Below, one piece after another: positions 1-8,640 of a DNA stretch of 24,535 bases. The notes under the pieces are model-generated. The model did not search any database, was not told where the DNA came from, and saw nothing but the letters and a program-made list of their open reading frames with translations. Numbering within the stretch: position 1 is the first letter of the stretch; each line of letters begins with the position of its first letter. This stretch comes from Stentor coeruleus. Lineage: Eukaryota; Ciliophora; Heterotrichea; Heterotrichida; Stentoridae. The position numbers were made by a program, and so were the translations under genes. The stretch covers positions 1-24,535 of the forward strand of contig MPUH01001082.1 in the NCBI GenBank assembly GCA_001970955.1, given 5' to 3'.

Positions 1-188
1 TATCGTCTATCGTCATTAATTATTTCTTGACTATCTGTCCGGCAATATCAAATCATAACAATGATAACCAGATAATAGATCTTAACGAGTTAATAATAAA
101 AAGTAATAAAATCATTCCACAAATTGCCTTTATGCAATCTTCTCTATCTCTAATTTATTTTTCAAAGTTTTTTTTTAGATTAGATTAA
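1..188 (+). CDS. possible 3' end of an unrecognised gene (partial)
   Basis: Frame 3 is open from the window edge for 61 codons to a TAA at 186-188. In sequence this AT-rich such an open run is uncommon but not decisive. The predicted residues are hydrophobic and amide-rich, ending in an aromatic and basic tail (IYFSK then FFFRLD). No domain is recognisable. The last part is encoded by the first copy of a 30-nt direct repeat (140-169). The second copy at 214-243, read in the same phase, would give an alternative ending, so the 3' end may have been rearranged. It could equally be non-coding. Confidence 0.25.
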   Translation, partial: SSIVINYFLTICPAISNHNNDNQIIDLNELIIKSNKIIPQIAFMQSSLSLIYFSKFFFRLD

Positions 189-243
189 TAAATCGTCCCC
201 CGATTATGGAAAGTTCTCTATCTCTAATTTATTTTTCAAAGTT
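140..243 (+). repeat. 30-nt direct repeat, two copies
   Basis: An identical 30-nt sequence beginning TTCTCTATCTCTAATTTATT occurs at 140-169 and again at 214-243, a spacing of 74 nt. The sequence between the copies (a T tract, then a short C run) is not repeated. No transposon end or inverted repeat is visible. It is most simply a local duplication; a shared regulatory element is also possible. Confidence 0.8.
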
Positions 244-337
244 AATCTCATAAATCAGCAGTCTCTTCATATTTTTTATATTTATATAACTAGCTTAAAC
301 TAGTAGAAATAATACTAAACGGCAAAAAGTTTGAAAA

Positions 338-442
338 ATGTATAAGAGAAAAGAGTATAAAACTAAAAGAAAAGTAGATAGCATCATAAAAAATTTCGTA
401 GAAAACATTGACAACAAGAGAAAACAACTGAAAATTGATTAA
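338..442 (+). CDS. small basic ORF, 34 aa, uncertain
   Basis: ATG at 338 opens a 34-codon ORF ending at TAA 440-442, with an in-frame TGA two codons upstream of the ATG. The product is highly basic and lysine/arginine-rich (starts MYKRKEYKTKRK) with a helical-looking second half (IIKNFVENIDNKRKQLKI). No family is recognised. It lies 64 nt from the stop codon of the convergent AAA-ATPase-like gene. It may be a relic exon or a chance ORF. Confidence 0.2.
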   Translation: MYKRKEYKTKRKVDSIIKNFVENIDNKRKQLKID

Positions 443-506
443 TCCAGAGTTCACAACTGTGAACGATATATTTTCTAACTAACTATATTTATATAACTAA
501 GACTAT

Positions 507-2492
507 TTATTTTTTAATTTCTTTTACTTGGGTGCCTTCAATAGACTTAAAAAAATTAATCATTTTTTCTCCTGCATGAAGTTCTTTATTATAGGTTTTA
601 ACCGCTTTATCAAGCCCTTCTTTTGTTAATATTACTTCATGAATGTTTAATACCCATGTATTTTTTGAATAAAGTTTTGAAAACACTGCAGCTCTAAGAT
701 TGAATTTCGTCCAATAACTATTTATTTTTTTTTCCGCAATCTCTAGTAAATAATTAGTATTTTTTTTTTCAAACATTTGGCTGTATCCATTTCCAATACT
801 ATTGATATCATTTTCAACACTTGCTAATTTAATTTCTAAAAGAATTGCATTAGTAGCTCTATCCTTTACTGGCTTGAATAAAATATTGATTCCCTTCCCT
901 TGGGTGATATTTTTTTCTATATTATAAGTATGGTTTTTATAAGTACAGCCTATATAAGATTGGATTATGAAAATCTGGAAAGTTCTTTCATTAGCTCGGA
1001 AAATACCGACTTTATCAAGAATATTTTGTTGGAATGCTTCAGCATACTCCTCGCAATTTTCGACATTTAATTTTATTAATTCATTGAAATTTAGACCTTT
1101 ATCAATTTTTTTAAGCCAATTTTTCATTAGGACATTATAAAAATGATTCTTGACTTCGTTGTTTGGAATTTTGAACATATCATTCCCAATATGTGTCAAA
1201 TACCCAGCATCTACGAGGAAAGATAACAAATATTCTTCATCCATATATATATTTTCAATCTGGAAACCATCATTATATGTGAAATCCGTGTAACCATTTA
1301 AAAACAAATTTTCAACCTTTTTGATTGATACTAATTTTTTTAAGGCATCGTTGATAATTTCCATATTTCCAGAGTTAGCCCAGAATTTCGAAAAAGGGTC
1401 ATCCCTATTCAAATAAAGTCTCTGTAAACAATTCATTATTGACCAAGGATTATAAATAATTTTTCCTTCTATGTGGTACCCATTGTAAATTTCACTAATG
1501 CTATTTTTAATGTTTTGATATTTGATTTTAGGATTAAACTCAAGAACTTTTGCAATTAAACCGTCAACCTCATCCTCAGTGAATCCAAAAAATTCAGGAT
1601 ATCTAGAGCTCATCACAGAATCATGGTCGAAATGGTTAAGTTCTGTAAAAATATCGCTTTTAACTATTATTGATCCTCCTGTTAAAACAGTAAATTGCAA
1701 TTTGTTTTCTAGTTCTTTGATTGGATTCAAAATGTCTCTAATTAAATTCAGTGCATCCGCATAAAGTGGAGATTTAATAGATGCTAAATTCATTAAATTT
1801 CTGTCGTACTCATCTATTAACAAAATAACTTTTCTCTCATAGTGTTTATATATTGCTTCAATAAGTACTTCTAAAGAATTGCTCAAATCAGCATTATTAA
1901 TAGTCTCATCGCAAACATATGTTTCAAACAATATACGACTATTACCAAACAGTATATTTTTTACATTCAATAAATATGAATGCTCTTTAAAGGCTGGAGC
2001 TATCATAGCAGAATAGATACTAGACAATGTTTGATTTGACACAGTACCTTTAAAACGCAAGCTTATCACTGGAAAGCTTCCCAAACAATTTATCGACCTT
2101 GTTTTCTCTCTTTTATTAGTAATTGGATCGAAGCTTAAATAGGCATCTTGAATCTTAAGCTTTTTAAATAGATCTTGCTTACTTTTTGTTTTGTAGGATA
2201 TTACTCCAGTCTTTTTGTCGACATCAGCCTCAAAAAAGTTTTTGATCATATTTAAATTTAGTGTTTTACCCCATCTTCGGGGTCGAGTAAACAAAATCGC
2301 TTGATTTTTTGATTTCAAGATTTCATGCATGAGTAAAGTTTTATCTACGAAAATATTTGCATCAGTTACCAACGTGTCGAAGGATTGAGTGCCAGTCATG
2401 AAATAAGTATCTGGAATCTCTTTATCAGAAAAATATCTTTGGAGAGCGGATCTTGCAAGAATACGATTCTTTTGGACTAGCCTTAGCATCAT
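507..2492 (-). CDS. AAA-ATPase-like / PD-(D/E)XK nuclease superfamily protein
   Basis: A 661-residue intronless gene. The layout matches the family pairing an AAA-ATPase_like domain (Pfam PF09820) with a C-terminal PD-(D/E)XK region (PDDEXK_9/DUF1703, PF08011). Family hallmarks are FVDKTLLMHEIL (48-59), a modified P-loop TRPRRWGKTLNL (69-80), a Walker B strand LLIDEYD (224-230), GFTEDEV (303-309), NGYHIEGK...YNPWSI (337-352) and FWANSG (370-375). A C-terminal EIK (553-555) would be the E-x-K half of the nuclease motif, but the expected upstream Asp appears as Asn in GINILF (534-539), so catalysis is doubtful. The family is abundant in bacteria and its cellular role is not settled. Residues 1-22 contain Arg and Lys, no acidic residue, and hydrophobic spacing, like a mitochondrial presequence (inference). 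The start is fixed by an in-frame TAA just upstream of the double ATG. Confidence 0.85.
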   Translation of the reverse strand: MMLRLVQKNRILARSALQRYFSDKEIPDTYFMTGTQSFDTLVTDANIFVDKTLLMHEILKSKNQAILFTRPRRWGKTLNLNMIKNFFEADVDKKTGVISYKTKSKQDLFKKLKIQDAYLSFDPITNKREKTRSINCLGSFPVISLRFKGTVSNQTLSSIYSAMIAPAFKEHSYLLNVKNILFGNSRILFETYVCDETINNADLSNSLEVLIEAIYKHYERKVILLIDEYDRNLMNLASIKSPLYADALNLIRDILNPIKELENKLQFTVLTGGSIIVKSDIFTELNHFDHDSVMSSRYPEFFGFTEDEVDGLIAKVLEFNPKIKYQNIKNSISEIYNGYHIEGKIIYNPWSIMNCLQRLYLNRDDPFSKFWANSGNMEIINDALKKLVSIKKVENLFLNGYTDFTYNDGFQIENIYMDEEYLLSFLVDAGYLTHIGNDMFKIPNNEVKNHFYNVLMKNWLKKIDKGLNFNELIKLNVENCEEYAEAFQQNILDKVGIFRANERTFQIFIIQSYIGCTYKNHTYNIEKNITQGKGINILFKPVKDRATNAILLEIKLASVENDINSIGNGYSQMFEKKNTNYLLEIAEKKINSYWTKFNLRAAVFSKLYSKNTWVLNIHEVILTKEGLDKAVKTYNKELHAGEKMINFFKSIEGTQVKEIKK

Positions 2493-2665
2493 TTATATTA
2501 TGGTGCCCATTTATCGAAATTACCCCCCCTCTATTACTAATTTAAGTATTTATATTCGAGTAGTGAAAAACCAGTCAGTATCCAGAGAATATAACATGAA
2601 ATGATGCATCAAGTCATTAAAATGTGCATGCTGAAATTAATTTCTCATAAGCTTCGTCAATATAA

Positions 2666-3201
2666 CAAGAAATTTTCGACTGCCAAATTTGGGAAAATGG
2701 TAAAAGCATGGAGAAGGAAAATATAAGTGGGCTATTAATCAATTATATCACGGAAACTGGAAATTTGACGAAATTGAAGGAAAAGGGACTTTGATAATGG
2801 CTGATGGAAGTAAATATACTGGAAGTTTTTGTAAGGGTGAATTACAAATGGCTGATGGAACTAAAATAAATTCAACATGGGTTAATGGAAAATCTGAAGG
2901 ATTTGCTACTATTCATTATAATAATGGAAATCATTACAAAGGGGATATAAAAGATCTTCTTAAGGAAGGTAAGGGAGCTTTAACTTACCCTGAAGGAAAA
3001 ACCTATATGGGATATTTTGAAAATTATCTCTGTCATGGAGAAGATAAAGAAAAATTTGAAAATGATGAGAGGTGTAAAGTAACTTGGCTAAATGAAAAGA
3101 AACATGGATTTGGATTTCACCAAGATGAATTTCATAATAAATTTGAAGGTAAATGGAATATGGGTTTTTGGAAATTTTATGTAAAATATTATTATAGATA
3201 A
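2666..3201 (+). pseudogene. MORN-repeat protein gene, frameshifted and 5'-truncated
   Basis: At least five MORN-type units can be read, for example HGEGKYKW, YHGNWKFDEIEGKGTLIMADG, YTGSF, INSTWVNGKSEGFATIHYNNG, YKGDI and EGKGALTYPEGKTYMGYF. MORN repeats are short beta-hairpins that often tether proteins to membranes or scaffolds in ciliates. The long frame (2704-3201) meets a TAA at 2701-2703, yet the +1-related frame just upstream reads DCQIWENGK, the expected first half of a unit. The frames meet in an AAAA run at 2703-2706. One extra A there would give NGKKHGEGK, so a one-base deletion (mutation or assembly error) best explains the break. No convincing ATG is seen upstream, and that reading hits TAA at 2663. 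The product could alternatively start at ATG 2797 as a short MORN protein. Confidence 0.6.
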
Positions 3202-3758
3202 TTGTTATAGATTTATATTTATGGATATTGTTATAGATATTGATTTGTTGAGAATTTTTTTTTGAGATCATGGCTTGATTTTCAGCTTTTGTGGTATGTT
3301 ATTAGGGGATGAACTTTCAATAATATTGGCAATTGAGTTTAAAGTTACAGAAAAGAATAAAAGGTGATAAGAAATACTTAGAGTATCTTGGAGTATTCAA
3401 ATGTGGGGAAGTATGATTAGGAGAAGAAATAATGATAAGTTTTTTTCCAAAAGGGTTATTTTAGCCTTGATAAATTAGATGGAAATGTTGCTAGAGAATT
3501 ATTAAGTAGTAGTAAATAAATTGTGCAACTAAAAATTAATATTAAAATCCCAAATAATCCCATAAAATGTTTTAACAAATTAAGAACAATCAACAGAAAA
3601 ATTCACAGTAAAAACTTCACTTCGAGCAAAAGTTATAATAAATTCTCCATGTTTTTCACCTATCATATCAAAATTAATCAAAAATACCTAAACCCATTAT
3701 CTTATCACATTTTTTATAAACTAATTTTCCATATAAGCTTAGATGGTGAATAATTAAT
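3202..3758 (+). other. intergenic, with coding-like scraps
   Basis: There is no intact gene between the MORN gene and the RabGAP. Short protein-like runs appear on the plus strand, broken by stops and frame changes: a lysine-rich run ending in KYLEYLGVFKCGEV near 3345-3412, and FQKGYFSLDKLDGNVARELL ending near 3519. They could be further debris of the decayed MORN gene or of another gene. The last ~240 nt (3520-3758) is AT-rich, contains an ORF of Lys/Asn/Ile-biased composition that looks like chance, and presumably holds the promoter of the downstream gene. Confidence 0.35.
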
Positions 3759-5667
3759 ATGAGCGAAGAGCTAGTCCCTCCTGATTTCCTGATGCGGCCA
3801 GATCTATTCGACAGTTACTTCGTCACTCGTGAAAACTACATCACTATTCGTCAACTCGCTCTAGATGGAAGATTAGGGCTAATTCACAATAGATTCACTT
3901 GTTGGCGAGTCTTTTTAGGTATCCTTCCAGAAACTTTCACAATAGACGCTTGGGTCGAAAGAATCAGACAGCTCCGTAAATCTCATGCGGATATAGTAAA
4001 ATCTCATAGAGTACTTTTTATATAGAGTGTTAAAACAGACAACTTAGACCCACTGATATTCAATCCTTTATCCTCAGCAACTGAAGTAAAAAAATATTTA
4101 GAATCCATGGAACAATTTCCATGTAGACAATGAACTGAAAACAAAAATTCGAAATGATGTTGAAAGAACATTCCAAGAAAGACCTTTGTTCCAAGTACCA
4201 AAAGTTCAAGATTTAATGGTTAGTATTTTATTTACTTGGTCTAAAGAAAATCCAGAGATTTCATATAAGCAAGGAATGAATGAGTTATTGGGGATTTTTA
4301 TATTTGTAGCATATGCTGAGCAAGCACCTGAAAATATGAATATTTCTTATAAAGCCCAAGAGTATTTAAAAACACTTAATGATCCAGGGAGTATGGAAGC
4401 GGATATATATTGGTGTTTTGTTAGATTAATGGATTTAGGTATAGCTGAATTGTTCAACCCAGTTGTCGCACATAGACAAGGAAGTAAAAAACCTGACCTT
4501 TTCACATGGGAAGCAGAAAAATCACATAACGACCTTGTTAATCAAGACAAAAGCACAGCTGAAGGGGTATCAAGTGTATTGAAAAGATGTCATAAAATCC
4601 ATCATAGAATATTACAAACTATAGACAGAGAACTTTATTTGTATTTGGAAAAACAGAAAATCGAACCTCAGATGTACTTGCAAAGGTATGTAAGATGTAT
4701 ACTAAGTAGAGAGTTTAACTTAGCTGATACATTGATAATATGGGATGCACTTTTCGCTCATTTATCCCCGAATTCTGATTTTAGAACTGAAAGCCATGTG
4801 AATTTGTGTAAAGAGCTAAGTTTATTAGACTACATTTGTGTGGCAATGATTGTATTTGTCAGAGCATTCAGTAATATATAAGCAGTTTTACAAAGCGATT
4901 ACTCTGGGATTTTAAGAAGGTTGCTTAAATTCCCCCCAGTAGAAGATGTTCATATTCTTATTAGCATGGGGTTGAATTATCAGCAAAAAATGCCAGACAG
5001 GAACTCAAAACATGTTCGTAATGTATCAGCTCCAATTAATACTCCAACAATCCCAATTGTAACCCCAACACCAGGACCTTTAATATCAAACCCAATATCA
5101 GGACCTCTTCAAGTACCAACAAGACCAGCACCAATGATAATGGGAAACTCTGTGAATATTCTTATTAATCCTTTACAAAATAAATCACCTATAAGAACTA
5201 TTGAGAAAACACAAGAAACGAAAATTGGGCAAGATAAATCCCCTTTAAGACCACCTGAGAATAAGAAAAAAGAACTTTTTTCCAATCCGCTTATGTCTAA
5301 ACCTCCTGAAAAAATCGTTAAAAGCAATAATAATTCGGGATTCCCTTTGCTTGGACCTGAGAAAATACATGAAAAGTTCATGAAAAATACATCGCCGAAA
5401 TCTTCAAGTCCTTTACAGTTTAAAAAAGAAGAAGTTAAAAGTGAAGAGAATAAAGTTAATTTTATGAAAAATGAAAATAGTTCTATTGAAAAATGTAATC
5501 AAGCTTTATTGCTTTTACTTGAACAAAGTGATGAGTAAGGAATATTTAGACAGGTTTATAATGAGGAAAAAATGGCAAAAGTTTTGGAAGTGCTTTATGC
5601 TTTGAAGGAAGAAGTGACTAAAGATTCGGCTAAAAAGAATATTGACCCTCTGAGGGCTTTTAAATAA
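3759..5667 (+). CDS. TBC1D5: TBC1D5-like Rab GTPase-activating protein (five exons)
   Basis: Joining 3759-4010, 4026-4085, 4102-4870, 4886-5534 and 5550-5667 gives 1848 nt, 615 residues. The product is a Rab GAP with a TBC domain from about residue 38 to 375. Visible are CWRVFLGIL (48-56), the arginine-finger motif IRNDVERTF (R126) and the glutamine-finger motif YKQGMNELL (Q161), so both catalytic fingers are present. The TBC1D5 subfamily is indicated by NPLS, the spacing to the fingers, IEPQMYLQRYVRCILSREF, WDALFAHL, LLDYICVAMI and FPPVEDVHILI. Known TBC1D5 acts on Rab7 at endosomes with retromer and in autophagy; that role is inferred here. The C-terminal ~215 residues are Pro/Ser/Lys-rich and disordered, ending in a short helical segment. 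Every intron, if retained, introduces a stop or frameshift. Confidence 0.9.
4011..4025 (+). other. 15-nt intron 1 of the TBC1D5-like gene
   Basis: GTACTTTTTATATAG. Removing it turns a premature TAG into continuous KSHR-SVKTDNLDPL, which leads into the NPLS element of the family. The A at position 10 is six bases from the 3' end. Confidence 0.93.
4086..4101 (+). other. 16-nt intron 2 of the TBC1D5-like gene
   Basis: GTAAAAAAATATTTAG. Its removal shifts frame so that SSATE joins NPWNNFHVDNELK and runs into the arginine-finger motif. The A at position 11 is again six bases from the 3' end. Confidence 0.93.
4871..4885 (+). other. 15-nt intron 3 of the TBC1D5-like gene
   Basis: GTAATATATAAGCAG. 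It interrupts a codon in phase 1. Splicing gives VRAFILQSDYSGIL, matching the end of the TBC domain, in place of a TAA. The A at position 10 is conserved. Confidence 0.93.
5535..5549 (+). other. 15-nt intron 4 of the TBC1D5-like gene
   Basis: GTAAGGAATATTTAG. Splicing replaces the TAA in GAG-TAA with a continuous helical C-terminus (EQVYNEEKMAKVLEVLYALK) ending at TAA 5665-5667. Confidence 0.88.
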
Positions 5668-6076
5668 TCGTTTTATATTCTAATTAGTTTTAATAATTTT
5701 TAATTGAATAATATAGAAAATGAGTAGATAGGAGGAAGTTTGGTGATGATTACAAAAAATATTCATTGAAACTTCAGCATTTTAAATATTGTGTGATTGA
5801 TTAAATTATGAATTGAGAAAAAAAATATAAAGTGTTATGAATAAATATAATAAATTATTAGAAGATGTATAATAATGATTTGACTATAAAACATAATCAT
5901 TGTAATAGTTTTATAATTTTTATATTTAGTGATATAAAAACTACACCCTTAAATTTTTACACAAAAGCAAAATTACACCTATCTTATCAGCATTTTTACA
6001 ACAAAAAATCCTAAACCCTTCACAAACTAATTCTTTTTTAAAAAATCAACATCATTAGAATGAAAATATTATTCTT
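5668..6076. other. AT-rich intergenic region
   Basis: About 410 nt between two plus-strand genes. No protein-like frame, repeat or RNA gene is evident. It must contain the 3' UTR of the RabGAP gene and the promoter of the kinesin. Confidence 0.6.
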
Positions 6077-8473
6077 ATGGATACAGAAGCTAGTCTCAGA
6101 TATGAACTCACCCTACTGCATCAAGAATTCAAAGAGTAAAACAAATACAGATTCAAAGAGCAAGCCAAAGAATATGAAGAAATACTAGAATTAGAATCCA
6201 GTGAGAAAGACTTAAAAATAACAGAATATCAAGACAGAATCGAAAATCTATCTAAAGAACTAAAAAATTCCAAAGAAAAAATCCAAAAAAACGAACAAGA
6301 AATATCCAAGCTACAAAAAGAAATAGAATCAACAAGAATGATATTAAAGCAACATGAAGAACAAAAAAGAGAACTTGAACAACTAAATGACCAATGGGAA
6401 AACTCAGCTCGTTATCTTGAATATACAAAACAAGAACTTGAAGAAAGATTATATCATGCAGAAGAAAGTGCAATATTAATAAAAGAAGAACTTGATGAGA
6501 TCTCAAACCAAAAAGAAACTGAAATACAAAGACTTAAAGATGAAATCAAAGACCTTAGACAAGAAATATCATTGTTTTCAGCAACACAAGATAATTCTTT
6601 AAAAATCAAAGAACTTGAAGATGCATTAACAAAAGCTTTACAGGAACAGAAGGAATTACAAGACAAATTTCATAGAGGAAAAGATATGATACCAAGAGAT
6701 AGTCAAGGAAATTCAGAAATAACAACAACAGTGAGAGTTATTATAAAAGTTAGACCTTTTTTAGATTGTGACCCTCCAGGATCTCAATGTTTGATGTGTA
6801 ATGATACAGAGATTCAGATTGAAAGTAAGAAAGTTGGTTCAGCTAAATGTTTTATGTTTGAAAAAGTTATAGGTCCAGATGAGACAATGGATGATCTTTT
6901 TATGGATTTAGAGTCTAATATAGATTATGCTGCTAATGGAGGGAATTCATGCATTTTAGCATATGGGCAAACTGGATCAGGAAAAACTTATACAATGAAT
7001 GGGGTTATATCAAGGTCATTAGATAAACTTAGAAAACGTTTTGAAGGGGAAACTATTATGGTATCTTTACAGATTATTGAAATTTATAATGAACAAGCTA
7101 AGAATCTTCTAACAAATGACCCTTTGAGTAGAGATTGGAAAGATATAATGAACTTAGCGGAAATACAATTAGGGAATAATTGGGTTACTAAAGCTCAGGA
7201 TTTAATAAGAAAATCATGTGCAAAGAGACAGACTAAGTCAACAGACTCTAATGAAATGTCTTCAAGAAGTCATTGTATATATACACTCCGATTTTCGTAC
7301 AATAACATACATGGAAAAATACAATTTGTAGACCTTGCTGGTAGTGAAAGGATAAATAAAAGTAAAGTTACAGGTGAAGCTTTAAAGGAAACTTTGCATA
7401 TAAATAAATCTTTATCAGCTTTACAAGATGTTATAACTGCTTTAGAGACTAAATCTGAACATATACCTTATAGAAATTCTTTACTTACTAGATTATTACA
7501 GCCAACATTAGGTGGTTCAGAAAGTAAAGTTACTGTTATTTTAGCATGTAGTCCTTGTGAAGATTCTGTAAATGAAACTTTATGTACACTTTCATTAGGA
7601 ACAAGGATTAAATCTGTAGATTTATGCTGGGCTTTAAAGAAAAATATTAAAAGTTTGGAAGTTGAAAGAACTTTGTCGTTACTTGAAAAAGAAAGAAGCG
7701 AAAAACTTGCCCTTAGCAGGAAGATTGAAAAACTTGATAGGGATCTTCAAGAGTTCCAGCTGACTATGAAAGAAAAGGATCTACGAATTGCCAGCATGTC
7801 AATTATTATTAAACAGTCTGAAAAAAAATGCCAAGAGCAACTCGAGAATTATAAAAAGGAAATAGCGAGCCTTAAAAATAAGCAACAAATAGACGCAGCA
7901 GCCATAGAGGCAAGAGTTTTAGAAAGTAAAACCATCGAAGATAAACCAAATAATTTGAATTTGGTTGAGAATAAAGCTTACCAAAATAAAAGCCTTGAAC
8001 CAAAACATAAACCTAGAGAATCTAAATCAACTGATTTTACAATAATCGAACCTAGTTCGATTGAATCAAAATTTTCGAATAACATTTTCTTAGACACAAA
8101 GCACAGTAATGAAAACTCCAAGAAAAAATTCTCAATATCATCATCAACAGACTGTGAATCATTTATTAAATCTTTAACAAAACTAGAAGAGCAAAGGAAA
8201 TTTATAATCCTCTCAAAAGGACAAGAATTAAAAAAAAAGCCAATAATTATTCCTACAACAAATACAGATACAAAAATCCTTAAAAGTAGTTCTTGTAAAA
8301 CTTTTAAAATATTAGATACATCAAAAAGATTTATTAGTGCAAGTCCAGAAAATCCAAAAAAAACACTTATTATAAGCAAAACTGGTAAATCACAGACACC
8401 ATCAAGGCCAGAAAAAATTATTGCAATTAAATCATCTAATACAAGACCATTAGCAGCTAAGACAACACGCTGA
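6077..8473 (+). CDS. kinesin motor protein, kinesin-14-like, motor internal (two exons)
   Basis: Exons 6077-6135 and 6151-8473 give 2382 nt, 793 residues. Residues 1 to ~205 are a charged coiled coil. The motor spans about 213-512, with P-loop YGQTGSGKTYTM (291-302), switch I SSRSH (390-394), switch II DLAGSER (414-420) and microtubule-binding PYRNSLLTRLLQ (459-470). All nucleotide-binding motifs are intact, so it should be an ATP-driven microtubule motor. The stalk before the motor, VRVIIKVRPF at its start and NETLCTLSLGTRIKSV at its end resemble kinesin-14, but unlike typical members about 280 residues follow: a second coiled coil (~520-610), then a Lys/Ser-rich tail ending in SQTPSRP and a basic C-terminus. 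The motor is slightly short for the family, through shortened loops after the P-loop. The subfamily assignment is tentative. A paralog lies at the right end of the window. Confidence 0.88.
6136..6150 (+). other. 15-nt intron of the kinesin gene
   Basis: GTAAAACAAATACAG. Without splicing, the ATG at 6077 runs into TAA. With it, HQEFKEFKEQAKEYEEI is continuous and in frame with the long exon. The A at position 10 matches the other introns. Confidence 0.92.
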
Positions 8474-8640
8474 TTTGATTTGAAATCCATAATTAATTTA
8501 TACTTCGTAGAGTGCATAATAGTTTAAAATCCTCATAAAAGGCCATTTTTTGTATATTTCGTTTCAGTTTTTAAGCTGGAAATTTCATCTATAATTAAAA
8601 CTTTGAAAGTTGTTTATAAAATAATCTATTTATCTTTAGT

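Noticed and set aside
1522..1764. 80-codon plus-strand ORF inside the AAA-ATPase-like gene
   Set aside because: It lies antisense to a conserved domain with clear motifs; its composition is that of a shadow frame.
2960..3271. 103-codon minus-strand ORF opposite the MORN repeats
   Set aside because: Antisense to recognisable MORN units; its Ile/Tyr/His-rich composition is the mirror of the Gly/Lys/Asn-rich sense strand.
3523..3753. 76-codon plus-strand ORF before the RabGAP gene
   Set aside because: Very Ile/Lys/Asn-biased, no domain, and its start is a non-ATG codon; it fits AT-rich upstream sequence better than a gene.
7978..8517. 179-codon minus-strand ORF opposite the kinesin tail
   Set aside because: Antisense to a tail whose motifs are conserved in the paralog; the similar antisense ORFs over the second kinesin (23417-23914, 23987-24298) have the same cause.
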